A program made the translations under genes and the position numbers. Positions 33,020 through 46,300 of a stretch of 64,000 nucleotides of DNA are shown piece after piece. The notes beneath the pieces are model-generated. The model was not told the DNA's origin. It saw nothing but the letters and a program-made list of their open reading frames with translations, and did not search any database. Origin of the DNA: Tribonema minus. Its lineage: Eukaryota; Sar; Xanthophyceae; Tribonematales; Tribonemataceae. The stretch lies in NCBI GenBank assembly GCA_017506865.1, contig JAFCMP010000553.1:248001-312000 (forward strand), read 5' to 3'. How positions within the stretch are numbered: the stretch's first letter is position 1; each line of letters starts with the position of its first letter.

Positions 33020-33180
33020 TGCGATGGGCGAGCTGCCAGATTGGTCAGGCGCCTATATACATATGTGCCAGAGGAAGACTACTACTACTGTAGTATCCGA
33101 TACCTGTTGTGATCCAGCAAAAAAGCTCTCACAACTCATCAAGACTAGATCCAGACTAGCACAAGCAGTAATTGTAACAG
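33020..33180 (+). repeat. Left piece of repeat R, copy 1
   Basis: From GGGCGAGCTGCCAGATTGGT to AGCACAAGCAGTA the sequence is nearly identical to about 60020-60166. The unit is then interrupted by family B copy 2 and resumes at 49686. The last 13 bases, GTAATTGTAACAG (33168-33180), are the 5' copy of the target duplication. Confidence 0.9.
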
Positions 33181-36100
33181 TCCCGTCTTCGAATCGGGTC
33201 AGGCGCATGATCGCAGCGATAGGCCTGAGGATGCTGCCAGCGCAGCCGGACGGCGCCTCGAGGTGGAGGCGACAGACATACTGTCGACCTTGTCCGCAGC
33301 AGGGGCGGGGAAGGCAGGAGGGCTGGACGGCCTACGCTATGAACACCTCTTGATGGCCGCTGGGCCTGGTGCACCAGTGAAAGCAGCCACCCGCCCCGTG
33401 GGCAGTGCCTCGCCAGGACTAGCTGGTGATTCAGAATCGGATGTGATGGAATCGGCATTCGCCCATTACCTGGCCAAGGTGTTCACGACGCTGCTTGTTG
33501 AGCCCGAACTGCTGCCGGAGCAATCGCAACGGCTTCTCCGCGCCGCGGCCCTCTCAGGCATAGGACAGAAGCGGCGTCCGATCGCCTGCTCCAGTGTCTG
33601 GCGCAGACTCCTCGGGTCCACAGCGGCACGGAGTGTCAAGGGCAAAATATCGGGGCTGCTGGCCTCCATGTCGCAGTTTGGCGTAAGATACCGGTCTGGC
33701 GTCGAGCATGTGGCAGCGCGCGCGCGCGTGTGGCACGAGCTGTATGGCACCACAATCCAGCTGGACTGTGAGAACGCATTTAACAGTGTGGATCGCGCCG
33801 CCATTGTGCGGGGACTTATGCTCTTCTGTCCGGAGCTGCTCCCGCACTTTGATTCCGTATACTGTGGTGACACTGCCCCAGAGATGCGAGTGGAGGTGAA
33901 CGGTGAAGCTCGCATTATCTGCTCCCACCTAGGGTGCCAGCAAGGGGACCCTCTAGGGCCGCTGTACTTTGCAGTGGCAGCGGCCTTCCTACTCTTCTAC
34001 CCTGATGGAGTGAACGCGACGCCCGGCAGTATGCCGGCCTACGGCCACAGCACAGCGGAACCGCCAGCCCCGCACTGCGCTTTCCTGGATGACGTCAACG
34101 TGCTGCAAGCTGCCTACTTCGACGATGCAGCGGCCGCTGGGGTGGCAGAGGTGATCCGTCGGCTTGCGGCAGGGGGCCTACGCGTTCGACCAGACAAGTT
34201 GCTGGCCATCGCTGCGCGGCACAGTGTTTGATGAAGCGGCCAGAGCACGCCTGCGCGCCCTTGACATACCGTTTGTGGACGCCACCATGCCAGAATCCAG
34301 TCAGGGCTTTACGTCGGTCGGGGTACCGGTAGGGCACCCAGCCTATGTGCATGCTGCCATGAGCAAGCATCTTGTTGACGCAGGGACATGGCGATTGTCG
34401 TGGCAGCTAGCTGGAATGGCGCGGCATCACCTACAGGCAGCACAGTTCATTCTGCGCAGGTCACTGACGAAGCGCATGGGCTTCTTAGCTCGGGTCGTTG
34501 ACACGGCTTTGAGTGAGACATGGCTGCACGCATTTGACGGGTTCTGTGCATGGACGCTTGAACGCATGCTGCACCTGCACGGCTGCGCTACCGTGGCAGT
34601 CATGAAGTCACACCTGCTGGCCGCCTGCACTGCTGGTGACAATGAGGAAGCCAGCAGTGGCAGCGTGCTGTTATTGCCGCGCTTGGGCCCGCCAGAACTC
34701 ACGGACATCGCAGTGCCACTGCGGGCGTCACGGTTGCCGGAGCGACGAGGCGGTCTGGGCATGCTGCTTTTGGGGCTACTGGCACCAGCCGCATACACGG
34801 CCCAGGCATGCACAACACTGCGGCCTGCAATAATTCATGCCACTGTGGCAGCAGGGGCCCTGAGACTCGGCACTGACGAACACGGCGCAGTCACCTGGTT
34901 CACGCAGCACTCATGCGCAATACGCGAGGACCAGGGACTGCCGCCAATCATCGAGACCGTGCGACGCTCTACGCGAGCGCTGACAGCTGATGGCGGCGAA
35001 AAATCACGCACAGCTGTGGCCGAGCAGCTCCCAGCATCGTTACTACGGTGGCAGCAGATACGACGGCCGCAGCGTCGACGCTCCCCACTGCGGTGCAAGC
35101 GATCTACGCCGCAACTGCCGTCACGGAGACGGGGACCACTGAGCCAGCCCCACACACCCACGGCATTGTGCCTGGTGCCGAGGCGGCCGCTGCGGCGGCG
35201 ACCGTACCTGGCCCTCAAGCCGCTGCCGCGGCTGCCTCTTCCACGCCCGCTAAAACACAAAGTAGCGCGGAAGAAAGCAGCTGCAGCGGCGGGCAGGAGG
35301 ACGACGACGACGACTGGGAGGCCTATGCTGACGAGATCTGCAGGAAGGTAGTGCCCCGCCGCCGGCGCGGTCACTTCACGCACGGACTACAAGCCGGCCT
35401 TTCAAATGTTCTTCGACGTCAATACGAGGACTGCCTGGTGGAGGACCTAGAGGCTGCCTCGGCTGGTGCCGTGGGCAAGCCGACGCAGGCTACACTTATT
35501 GGTGACTCGCGTGACACCAGCCGCCGCCGCCAACAGGCTAGCGCGCGGGTCCTGGCGCAGCTGCGCAGCCAGCGTGCGTCCGGGGCAATGGCGTGGATGA
35601 GCGTGCCACCCGCTGCCAATGACCTCCCGGGTGCGGCGCCCATGTCCAGTATGGCAGCAGCCACGATGATTTTGGTTGCGATCTTTATAGACGGGTGGGG
35701 CATACAGGGCGAGGTATGCCCATGGCGGTGCAGTGACGTGAGCCCCACCTCCACGCATGCGATCAGCTGCCCCAGCCAGCACATACGGGGGCACAACGCG
35801 ACACACACTGCCCAAAAGCGGTGCCTACAGCGCATCTTGAGACAGCACCATGTCTCTATTGTCCGCAATGAGGACGCTAGCGTCTTCAAGGTACCGGGGT
35901 ATCGGGCGGACACAGTCATTGACCCAGGGTGTCTGCACTTTAGCAGTGCATACCGTAACAAGGGAATAGTGCTAGACACAAGTGTGCGCGCGCCCACAGC
36001 GAGCTCGTACCTGACAGGCAAAACGAATGCCTCGAACACGGACGGCTATGCTGCTGGGGTGGGGGAGGACGCGAAGGTCAAGCACCACACCGGCACCTTG

Positions 36101-36391
36101 ACGTCATCTTGGGCTTTTGTGCCATTCGTGCAGGAGTCGTACCGACGGCTGGGCAAGCAGACAAGCCTTTTTGTTAAGGAGTTGGCAATGCACTCAGCAC
36201 TGTGCTCAGGGGGGGGGAAGGCAGATGTGTTACGCAAGGCCGGGTTAGCTAAGCGTCAGATCCACATTGAGCTGAGCATATCGCTGGCGCGGGAGTTGGC
36301 GGAGCGCATCATGGCATACACACGTGGAGCGCGAATGCTGGGCTGTGTTTCGGCGCCGGTATCCAAACTCCTAGGGCACAGCGCAGACTAG
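33181..36391 (+). pseudogene. RT + restriction-like endonuclease ORF of family B, two frameshifts
   Basis: The first frame starts inside the RT at the motif GKAGGLDGLRYEHLL, which copy 1 lacks, and includes LDCENAFNSV, QQGDPLGPLY and FLDDVNV. A 2-base deletion near 34213 and a 1-base deletion near 35050 (both relative to copy 1) move the frame and then restore it. The C-terminal part carries CPWRC...HAISC and YRADTVID...GIVLDTSV, ending at TAG 36391. It has CGA where copy 1 has a stop. So each copy is broken at different places while the shared sequence remains near identical. Confidence 0.85.
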
Positions 36392-36440
36392 GCTGCTGCG
36401 TTGACGCAAGCTTTTCGATTGCATAGGCAACCCGGCCTCC

Positions 36441-36861
36441 TGTCGTGAAGCGGCATCTTCGCGTGCATGAGGATGATAGTTGCATGTCTTGGTGGTAGCA
36501 CGCCTTGGGTGGCAAGGGCTCAATTGGAGAGTTGAGCTCGTATCTTGCTACAAGTCACCTCAAGAATGATGGCAGTGCTCAGCTCATGCTGCCGTCATGT
36601 GCTTATTTTGCTGCTGTCATGTGCTTATTGGTTTGTAATCACTTCGACACCTGTAAAACCATGCTATAAGCCTTAGCGCCTTGCTCTGCTTGTACTTGCC
36701 AACCATGGTGGCCTACTTGGGAGTTAGGGGGCACACCCTTTCTCACGGCACACGGGTCATTGCTGGGTCGAGGTAGGAGCGGGTCAGGTAGTCAACAGCG
36801 ACTGGTAGCTACACACACGGCATACACACACACAGGCAACTGGCGCACCCCAGTTCCCACA
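36441..36861 (+). repeat. 5' LTR (421 bp)
   Basis: Starts TG and ends CA, and matches 49244-49652. It carries a roughly 22-bp partial duplication (GTCATGTGCTTAT repeated near 36595-36630) that the 3' LTR lacks, and it lacks a 10-bp insertion present in the 3' LTR. Substitutions are very few, indicating recent insertion. Confidence 0.93.
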
Positions 36862-37348
36862 TTGGCAACCGACAGCAGGTTGTTGAGCCTGCCGCCTAGG
36901 CTGGCGTCCGCGTGCTTGGGCGAGCGAGCAGTAATCCGGCTGATTTCCGAATTTCCGCGGCTGCATATCTTCGGCACCAGCGAGCGACAGCGACCCTTCT
37001 TGTCGCTGCTGGCGCTCCTGCGGCGTTCTTATACGTCTGCGGGAGCCGCCTTGCGTGGCGAACCGTCCATAGCGGCTGTGCGCAGCGTGTGCGCTCTCTT
37101 TCTTCTGCTTCAAGTTCCTCCTGGGGCTCGGAGAGGTGCGAGGTGAGGCACTGCTGACCACGTGCTAACGACGGGTCACGCAGGTCTTGTTCTACTAAAA
37201 CTACTTCGCTCAGGTTTCGTCCACTTCGTTTGGGTGTGCTGTGGTAAAGCACTTGCTTCGCCGTCGTTGCATCAGCTTCGACGCCGGGGGGGAATCTTTG
37301 TCACAGCACTAAACAAGCAAGGTTCGAAAGTTTGGCCAAGCAGTGGTA
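36862..37348 (+). other. Leader with candidate primer-binding site
   Basis: Directly after the LTR, TTGGCAACCGACAGCAGG provides a TGG at 36863-36865, as expected if a tRNA 3' CCA end primes reverse transcription. The priming tRNA was not identified. The rest of the leader has short ORFs only. Confidence 0.45.
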
Positions 37349-40300
37349 ATGGAGCAAGCTGGAGTTGATGCGTTTGAGCAGGGCAGTGCTGGCTTTGAGG
37401 AACAGCGTGAGGTACCTAGGGAAGTAGGCCCGCTGAGGAGGTCGGATTCGATGACGACCTCGAGAGGGACGGATGCGGATGAACGCCATGCCCTGCTGGA
37501 CAAGGTAGCGTTGGTGAAAGATGCTGGGCAATATCGTGCAGGCAGCGAACCGTATAAGTTGCTTGAAACAAAGGAGATCGAGGATAAGATTCGCCTATTC
37601 TGGCGGGAGTGCAGGTACCCCGAGAATTACTTGCAAGGCAGGCAGGAAGCTGTAGCTGACTTGAGGGAGAGGGACAAGCTTAACAACTTCTGGAATGTCC
37701 ACATGCGCACAGTTGAGAAGGGCGTACGAAACCCATATCATGCAGGCGATTTGATAGTAGTGCTGCAGGCTGTGCCGCAGAAGCGGGCTTTGGACAAGTA
37801 TGTCATGTCCATGGGCATGGTGGGACGGGATGCAGAGGGTGTCATGCACATTGAAGGAGTAGACGCGCTGAACCCAGTCAACACGCCGCGCAAACCCCTA
37901 GTTCTGCAGGAAGAGTCGGGGATGGACAGGTTGAGAGTGTGGAGGCCTGCTGGCTATGAGTGGGCAATATACCACCGTGACGCTAATCTACTAAGTCAAA
38001 CTGCGATGACAGAGATTGTGCAAGTGGCACCAGCGTGGGCGCAACCTAAAGGCCGATTCCCCCGGCACCACAAGATGGGCGACTACGTCACCGTTAGTGC
38101 TGAGGAGCGATTGCTTCTGGTGCCGACTCATACGCTCACACCATTGGTGCTCCCCAAGGGCGCACAGGTCAGGTTTGCGCTCGCAGCAGGTGATAAGCGG
38201 ACTCGCTTTGGCACCGTCGTGGAGGACTTTGTTGCTGCCTCAGAGAAGCTGTTTGTCAACCACTTGGATGCAATCAACCCGTATGTGTGGGTGCGAGACA
38301 ACGACGGGGGTCGCACTTGGCAGGTGCCAGTGTCAGAACTCGACTTGAGGGGGGATCCATGGTGGTCACGTCCGGTGCTGCCCGTAGCGCCATTCAAGGG
38401 CGAAGGGTGGAACTTGTGGCCTGGGCCCACACTGGCCTGGCTCGTAGAGAATGAGGAGGACACCTCCGTGGCCCTGTCCATCAAACCCGCTAGGCTGCGT
38501 TGGGGGATTCCAAACTACGCCCGCAAGACTGGTAGGACTATGACGATTGAGCATGTGCCAGTGCGTGCGGAATTCCTGTTCAGTGGGTGGCAGCAGGACA
38601 AGCGCAGTCCCGCGCCGGTGCTGAGGGTGAAAGATAGCGCGATAGCACCAAATTCTGGGTGGGAAGTGAGGCAGGCAATGGGTGGCAGCAGTGCGCAAGG
38701 GGAGCGGGCCGGTACAAGTGCGCACGACGCTGAAGTTGAAGTTGAGCCGCAGCGCAAGCTTAAGCCTCCTCCAGGACAACCAAGTAGTGCACGCTCATCG
38801 CTTGGGCAGCGCCAGAACGCTGAAAGCGGTAGCGGTGGGGATGGTGACGATGGTGACGCGCGCAGTACACGCTCATCGCTCAGACAGCGCAAGAACGCTG
38901 CAGGCGGTGGCGGTGGCGGTGGTGGTGATGACGATGATGACAGTTCAGACACGGATGCTGATGCGCGTCACGACAGGTCCTCGCGTAACCGCAGTAGAGA
39001 TGCAAGAGGCGGGAAGGGCGATAGGCCTCCGCGGCGTGCGCAGGGCAGATCAGGCGGTGGGGGTGGTGATGACGGCGGTTCGTCAGGAGATGGCGGCGGT
39101 GTTGAGGAGGATAGTGAGGGCAAGAGTGAAGTTGAAGTTGATGCCCTCGCCGACAACGCAGAGTTTGGCGCAAAGTCGGGGACTCACATTGTTGCCACGC
39201 AGGTCATCAAGGAAATCAAGGGCATTACGCACCCCACGCTGTACTTCAGCGAGGAGCCGCCAGATGCTAACACCGAGTACAAGAACGTTGAGAACAAGGT
39301 TGTGAGTCCGGACTCTGTGACGTGCATCATGTCAGAGTGGTTGAGCTCTTGCGAGAGTCGTGTAGTGGCAGGCGGGCAGCGCATACCGGGGCCTAGGTCG
39401 AAGGAAAGGACATGCCCAGGCTTCATTGTTGTGCTGTGGCATCAGGCTCTGTCCACTCAGCTGCGCAAACGCATCCATGCCTGGCAGAGCACCAACTGTG
39501 AAGATGACAACCTGTCTGGTGAGCAGGTGCAGAAGTTGAGGTTGTACTTGCTTGAGCTATACAGTGAGTCAATGCAGCGCGGCAAAGCCGTGAGCAAGTT
39601 GAAGCGGTTGGTGTTGGAGGCAGGTGTAGGAGTAGTGGAGTTCCTCCTGGACTATGGCAAGATGTTGGACTTCACGCTGCAGAAAGTGGAGAGGCGTACC
39701 AAATCACTGTACCGCGAGCGTTACATCTGGGGGTTGCTGGGAGTTTTTGAACGCCCCTCAGATGCCAAGGAGCGGGTAGCAGCGTTCAAGAAGAAGTTGG
39801 TGGAATACGTGAACATGTTGGAGCAAGGGCAGTCAGAGAATGTGAAGCTGTCGCAGTTGCGTGCTGACTTGGAGTTGAAGGAGAAGAAGGTGGCAGCTAA
39901 CAAGAGCCTCAGTGTGCATGCCTATCTGGCCAAGGAGAAGAAGTTGGACAAGAGACGCTCTCCTGATGCATACATGACTGACCCAATGGCATCGCAGGGA
40001 AACGATGACGGCAGCGCCGAAAGGCCTCTCGCTATGCCTGTTGCAGGTGATGAGGGCGCTGCAGGCCTGCCTTCTCAGCTTGCACCTCTGCAGGAGGGCC
40101 TCACGGCGCTCAACAACTCCATGCAAATGCTGCAATCTCATCTGCAGCAGCGCGACAGCGATGTCAACCAGCGCTTTGATCACTTCTCGCAGCGGTTCGA
40201 TCAACTCGCCGCTGCACCGCGTAGGCCAACAGACCAGGGGTATCGCAGTCCATGGAGCGACCAGCGCCGCGGCGGCGCTTACAATGCGAACACTCGCCAA

Positions 40301-43300
40301 GGCCCATATGCCGGCGGTAGCGCTCAGCGCTACCCCGGCCCAAGTGTCGCTAACTACTCTTCGTTGAGCGCTGCGCATCCCAGCACACTTGCGCAGGGCC
40401 TGTCAGCACTGGCGATGCTGCTTGGCAGTGCCGCCGGCGGTGGCGGCATCGACGGCGGCGCCGCACGACTTCTACCAGCGGTCCACCACCTGGCAGGGCG
40501 CGTCGCGGAGGGCGGCATCTACGAGTTCGAGCCCTCAATGTACTTCGCTGTGGACCCAGGTGCAGGTGATGTATGTGATTTGTGCTGCCCTGATGAGTTT
40601 GGACGTTTTGCTGCCTGGTGTGGATTTGAGGGCGGCGCTGATGTGGCGGAGGTAAGTTGCCTGGTCTGTGTCACGGGCGCACAGCCAATCAGCAGTGCAC
40701 CAGTTGCGCGGACCATGATCCTGGCGGTGGAGGCAAAGGTACATAGGGTCTTGGACGCAATCGTGCACCTGGACTCGTGCGCCGGATGCAGTGTCATGCA
40801 ATTCCGCGCATACTGCCTGCTGTTGCGTAGGCTGAAAGATGAGGATCCGCAGAAGGCAAAGGACTTGGAGCGGTCGCAGCGCCAGCCGCAGTATAAGGCG
40901 ATAAGGGGCGTGGGGCGTCACTTGGTCGCCGTCATGTTCATGGTGTCACTTGAAGTTGAACTGGCAGGTGTGCAGATGGCAGTTGACTTCCACGTCAGTG
41001 ACAAGGTTGAGCCGCAGTTCCTGATCAGCTGGGAGGTGCTGACACGTATGCGTCTGGACATCTTGGGCAGCAAGAATCCGGTGCTTGTGCAGCACCCTGA
41101 CAAGCCTGACAAGGCCGCAAAAGCGCTGAGCCCGCAAGACGTAGATAGGATCAGGGACTCGTGGCGCAGCGCCAACCAAGGTGGAGGTAGCAGAGGTGCC
41201 GGTGTGCAGAGTACGTTGTGGTCGCACTTGCGGCAGCCAGCGCAGGAGCCGACGGTGTGCAGGTACGAGTTTGGCTCTTTGCCCGCTGAGTTGCTGCAGG
41301 AAAGCCCGCTGGCAGAGGGGGAGCCGAGTCCAAAGTTTGTGCTAGGCAATGGTGCAGCACCCGTGCAGGAGCGTGTAGAGGCACCAATTGACTTGGACAA
41401 CTTGGCTGATGAGCGCATCATAAGTGTTGAGCAGTTGCCGCCTGAGGGCTGGGAGCTGGATGTGGTGTGCGCGTCCGCTGAAGCAAGCAGCGACGCGGAG
41501 CGCGAGTCTGTAGAGTCAGACTCAGACTTGGTCACAGGCGCAGGTGAGATATATGACACAGGCAGTGATGTCGAGCAATGGTGTGGTGACAGGTGCGCAG
41601 TTGAAGTTGACGCTGATGAAGTGCCTGAGGAAGTTGAAGTTGACACTGCAGATGAGGCGTCTGTTGATGGTGAAGTTGATGTTGCAGATGGGGCGCCCGA
41701 AGTTGAGAGTGGCGCTTCAGTTGAGCCGCCAGATACAGTTGAAGTTGAAGTGGCAGTTGGTGAGCTAGACGACAACAGGCGCTCAGGACATTACCCGAAA
41801 GGGGGGGGCGTAGAGTGGGTGGTGGCTGATTGCCACCCTGAGCGCTGGGGACTGATCTCAGCGGTGGAGCGCGGTGAGTACCCTGATGTGCCAGACATGC
41901 AAGTGCCTAACCTCAAGGTGGTAGATCTGGGGTGTGGCATAGGTAGCGCTGTAATGGGAGCGCTCATGGCAGGCGCACAGGTGCAGCTGGCGGTGGATGT
42001 TAGTGAAGAATACGCTGCCATCTTTCAACGCTCTCACCCGCATGTGCCGTTCATCTTGGGAGACTACACTTCGGAAGCCGTGTGGAGGAGGATTGACGAG
42101 GTGGACCCTGACATGGTGCTGGTCAGTACTCGGTGTGAAGAGGTAAGCGCCAACAAGTACAGACCGAAGGGTAGCCAGGTGGTGGAGACTGAAATTACTG
42201 AACTCACCCCAAAGCTTGTGCAGAAAGCAATTGAGCACAATGTGAAAGTGCTCTTGCTGGAGAATGTGCCACAGCTGGGCACCACCGTCAATGGCGTGCA
42301 CGCGCTGCAGGCCGCGCACGCGGCAGAGTACCACATACTCTCGTTTCTGCTTGCAGGCGAGGATGTGGGCTTCCCGAACTTGCGCAAGCGCGTCTTCTTC
42401 CTGATGGTGCGCGGCGATGAAGTCGTTGTTGACGCGTTGCGCCGCGTGGCAGGCTCACTGGAGGCGGTGAAGCACCGCAGAGGCAGCCTACAGGTAACCC
42501 TACAAGAGATGTGGGGCATCAACCATCCTGTGTACGTGCTGCCGCCCCGCAATGCGCAGGCACGCTGGACGCATGACTCAACCACCAGTGTTGTGACGCT
42601 CGTCGCCCGTCACTTTCATGCCTTTCATGAGCCCGCGCAGGCTGACTTGCGCAATGCCGATCTGCGCTACCCGGTGGAGCAGCGCTATACACCGTCTCAA
42701 GCTGACTTGCTGCGTGCTAACGGTCTGTGGTGGTTGAACGTGCCGCCTGGTGTGACGCAGTCAGTGCTCGCCAAGGGCAGTGGGCAGATACTTCTTGCGC
42801 CTGTCATGTCCTTCATCTTGCGCACCCTGCGTACTGAACCCGCGCTGTTTGACAGGCAGCACCAGCGCGCGCGCATCGAGCCGCGCATGCTGGAAGACGG
42901 CATCTTTGTGCAGACGCTCGGCCCATATGACTTGCCTGATGATCACCCATCTGCAGGCCGCGCCGTAGGGCCGCTGGTCATGTCCTCGTTGCTCGACAAC
43001 ATGCCCGTGCTCAGAATGCTGAAGAACATGCAGGGCCGTGCCATGGGAACGGGGTACAACAACAGCCGCGAATCCGGCGCGCAACCGCCGGCAGGTGCCG
43101 CGGCGGCAGCATCAAGCGACGCAGAAGGCGCGCAAACCCAAGGCAGCGACAGCGACGCCGCGGCGGACAGCGAAGATGACACGGATGGTCATCGTAGTGG
43201 AAGGGCGCGCAAACCCGGTACCCTCACAATGATGCAGGCGTATGAGCTGGCGATGCACAGAGTTGACCAACGCTTTGCTAACACGCATGTGTCAGAGAAT

Positions 43301-46300
43301 CCGGAGATTGCCGCTGCCGCCGATCATGATTTGCCTGGCTGGGATAACGTGGTGCTAGTAGCTGAGCAAGGTGCAGTGCAGCGACGTTGCGCGTCAGTAT
43401 ATCTCGCGCGAAGGTACGCGCGGGTGCAGCCCACGAAAGATGGTATGGTTGTAAAGGTCATGTGGCGCCATATGCTTGCGCCAGGCAACTACGTGCTTGA
43501 AGGCCTGGCTGATGACAAAGGGCACTGGGCCGTGCGCAGGCAACGTGTGTTGGTTGAGCCCATGCAACAGACAGCGAGCATTAATTTGACGCTTCTGGAA
43601 ACCACAAGCAGGTTGAAGTTGGGAGTGAAGTTAGGATACCTGCACTTGTTGGATGAAGATTTGTGGAATCAAGAGGCCTCAAAGCATGAGGCAGACATCG
43701 CACGCAACTTGCTACACTTGTCGTCGAAAGTTGAAGACACGTCGACTCGAGCTGCACTAGCGTCGCGCTTGGCCGCGCTGCGTAGAAATGAGCGCCTGGC
43801 CACTCTCTGCTTCATGGTTGCAGCGGGATGTCTGACTCCGGCGGAAGCCTCTTCAGTTGGGGGCGACGAGCTCAAGGCGGCAGCAGCAGCAGACCTATTT
43901 GCGGAGGCTTGCTTGCATACTCACCCCACTCGCTCTGACGCTCCCCAGGAAAGTACCACTGCCTCCTGCACCGCCGCTTGCGCAAGCTCAACTGCCGCAT
44001 CTGCACCAGGGGCTGCTACAACGGAGACAACAGCGCCAGCCAGCCCTACCCCAAGAAGTGAGACGCCGAGTGGTGACGCTCCCAAGATGCGACCCCCGGC
44101 GGAACCGCCGCCGACAGGTGAGCCCTGCACTGCCGTCCCTAACGCTCAAGCTAACGCTAAGGCAGAGGTGAAAGTTGATGTTGAAGCACAACCTGGTGTA
44201 GGCGCCGGCGCTGAGCTGGAAGAGCAATTAGACGAGGAAGCAGTGCAACAAGCGCGGGAGTTGGAGTGGTTGGCCGCGTTCAAAGTTGACAAGATGGAGC
44301 ACCTCACAAACAGACAACGGACTGAATTGGCTGAATTGTTGCGTAAAATGGCTCGCAACGGCATTTTCTCATTTGATGGCAAACCAGGCAAGGTTACGTT
44401 GGTGCGTCATCACATCGATGTAGGGGATGCTAGGCCAGTGCGTGCGCGCTTGCGCAAGTACAGCCTCAAGGAACTTGAAGTTCTTTGGAAGGAGATAGAC
44501 TTTTTGTTGAAGAAGGGTGTGATTGAACCGTCAAACTCTCCGTGGAATTCACCACTCGTGATATTGCCTAAGCCGTGTGGTGGGCTGCGAGTAGTGCAAG
44601 ACCTGAGGGCGGTTAATCAACTGGTAAAGGAGAAGGGTGGGGGCCAGGATGGTTTTCCCCTGCCGCGCATTGACGAAGTGCACTCAGTGCTCAGCGGGTC
44701 AGAGTGGTTTAGTTCCATGGATGCAGTGGCAGGCTTTTGGCATGTTGAACTTGATAGGGAGTCCAGGCCTGTAACCGCGTTTCAAACCAAATGGGGCTGT
44801 TACCAATGGAAAGTAGGACCAATGGGGCTGATGAATATGCCGTCTACATTTCAGCGTTTGATGCAACTTGCAATGGGGCATGATGCTCTTTGGGTATACG
44901 CGCTTGTGTATGTGGATGATATTCTAGTTTTCAGCAAAACTTTTAAAGAGCACATGCGGCACCTTGAGACTGTGTTGAGCCGCATGATCTCAGTAGGAAT
45001 TAAGCTTAAGCCTAGCAAGTGTCATTTTGCAATGAAGGAGGTGAAGTTCCTGGGGCACGTGGTGGATGCTAGTGGCAGGCGTGTGGACCCCACTAAAGTT
45101 GAAGCTATTGACAAAATCCCCTTGCCATCCGACTTGCATGATGTGCGGTCATTCCTATGCATGGCCGCATATTACCGCCAGTACATTGAGCACTTCTCTA
45201 CTATTACGGAGCCTTTGGTGAACCTGACGCGCAAGGGTGTGCCGTTTGTGCTCTCTGATGACTGCATCGCTGCATGGAGCGTGCTGAAAGAAGCCTTGAA
45301 AACATCCCCTGTATTAGCGCATCCCGATTTAAAAGGCATATTGAATGGCACAGTTAAGTTAGTGCTGCAGACAGACGCTTCTGACTACGGTCTGGGGGCA
45401 GTGTTGACGCAGATTTGCCCAGTCAATGGTGAGCATCCTTTGGGGTACTATAGCAGGACATTAAAAGGGGCAGAACGGAATTATGGGACATACGACAGGG
45501 AGGCATTAGCAGCAGTGGAAGGTATACATTACTTCAGACAGCTGTTGCACAACGGAAAAACCTTCACGCTCCAAACAGACCACTCAGCGTTGGCTCATCT
45601 GATGGGTGGCTCTGAACCGCGCACTAAGCGCCAAGAGCGATATATCTCTGAACTGCAGCAGTATAACATGGACATTGTGCACAGGCCAGGAAAAGAGAAT
45701 GGTAATGCTGATGCTCTCTCTCGAATCAAAGAAGGTGCATATGAACTGCTGTCTGCAGGTGTTGCCTTTACTAACGCTGCGTGTGCCTCACAGCGTGGGG
45801 GCGGGAGGCAGTCAACACCTAGCATAGCAAAAATTTTGCGTTTCGACCCCTCGCGCGCGTTGCGCACCCCGCGTGCGCCGGTAGCTGCTGCTCCACTCCG
45901 TTCGTGTGCAGGGCTTGATGAAGTTGAAGATGCAAGTTCAAGCACAAGCGGCATCGAGATAGCATCAGTGAACATCACCGCCACCGGCGTAGCGCAGCTC
46001 TGGCCCAAGGACGACGATGAGGACGCGGACCAAGAACCGACGCTCGACGATGGGGGCGACTACGACAGTGATGAGGAGTCCGGTACCCCAGTAGAAAATA
46101 GTAGTAGCAGCGCTCAACACTCGCACTCTCATGTTCAGCCAAGCGACATAGTGACTGCCCTGGTAGATGACCCAGTGTTGGGAAAGGTAGTGAAGTACAT
46201 GACTACTCAAGCAGGTGGTCCCCCTCACGGTTTGTCACCTAAGGAAGTGGAAGAGGCTCGGTCGTATGAGAAGGCAGGATATTATTTGCGTGATAAGAAG

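Noticed and set aside
33180-33200. tRNA-like T-arm (cccgtcttcgaatcggg) at the start of family B copy 2
   Set aside because: Only a T-arm-like stem-loop is present; no acceptor, D or anticodon arms can be formed around it.
38515-39305. Ser/Pro-rich minus-strand and basic plus-strand ORFs
   Set aside because: They overlap the Gypsy polyprotein in other frames and follow its repeat composition.
40918-41775. 285-codon Ser/Thr-rich minus-strand ORF
   Set aside because: Antisense shadow of the Glu/Val/Asp-rich polyprotein segment.
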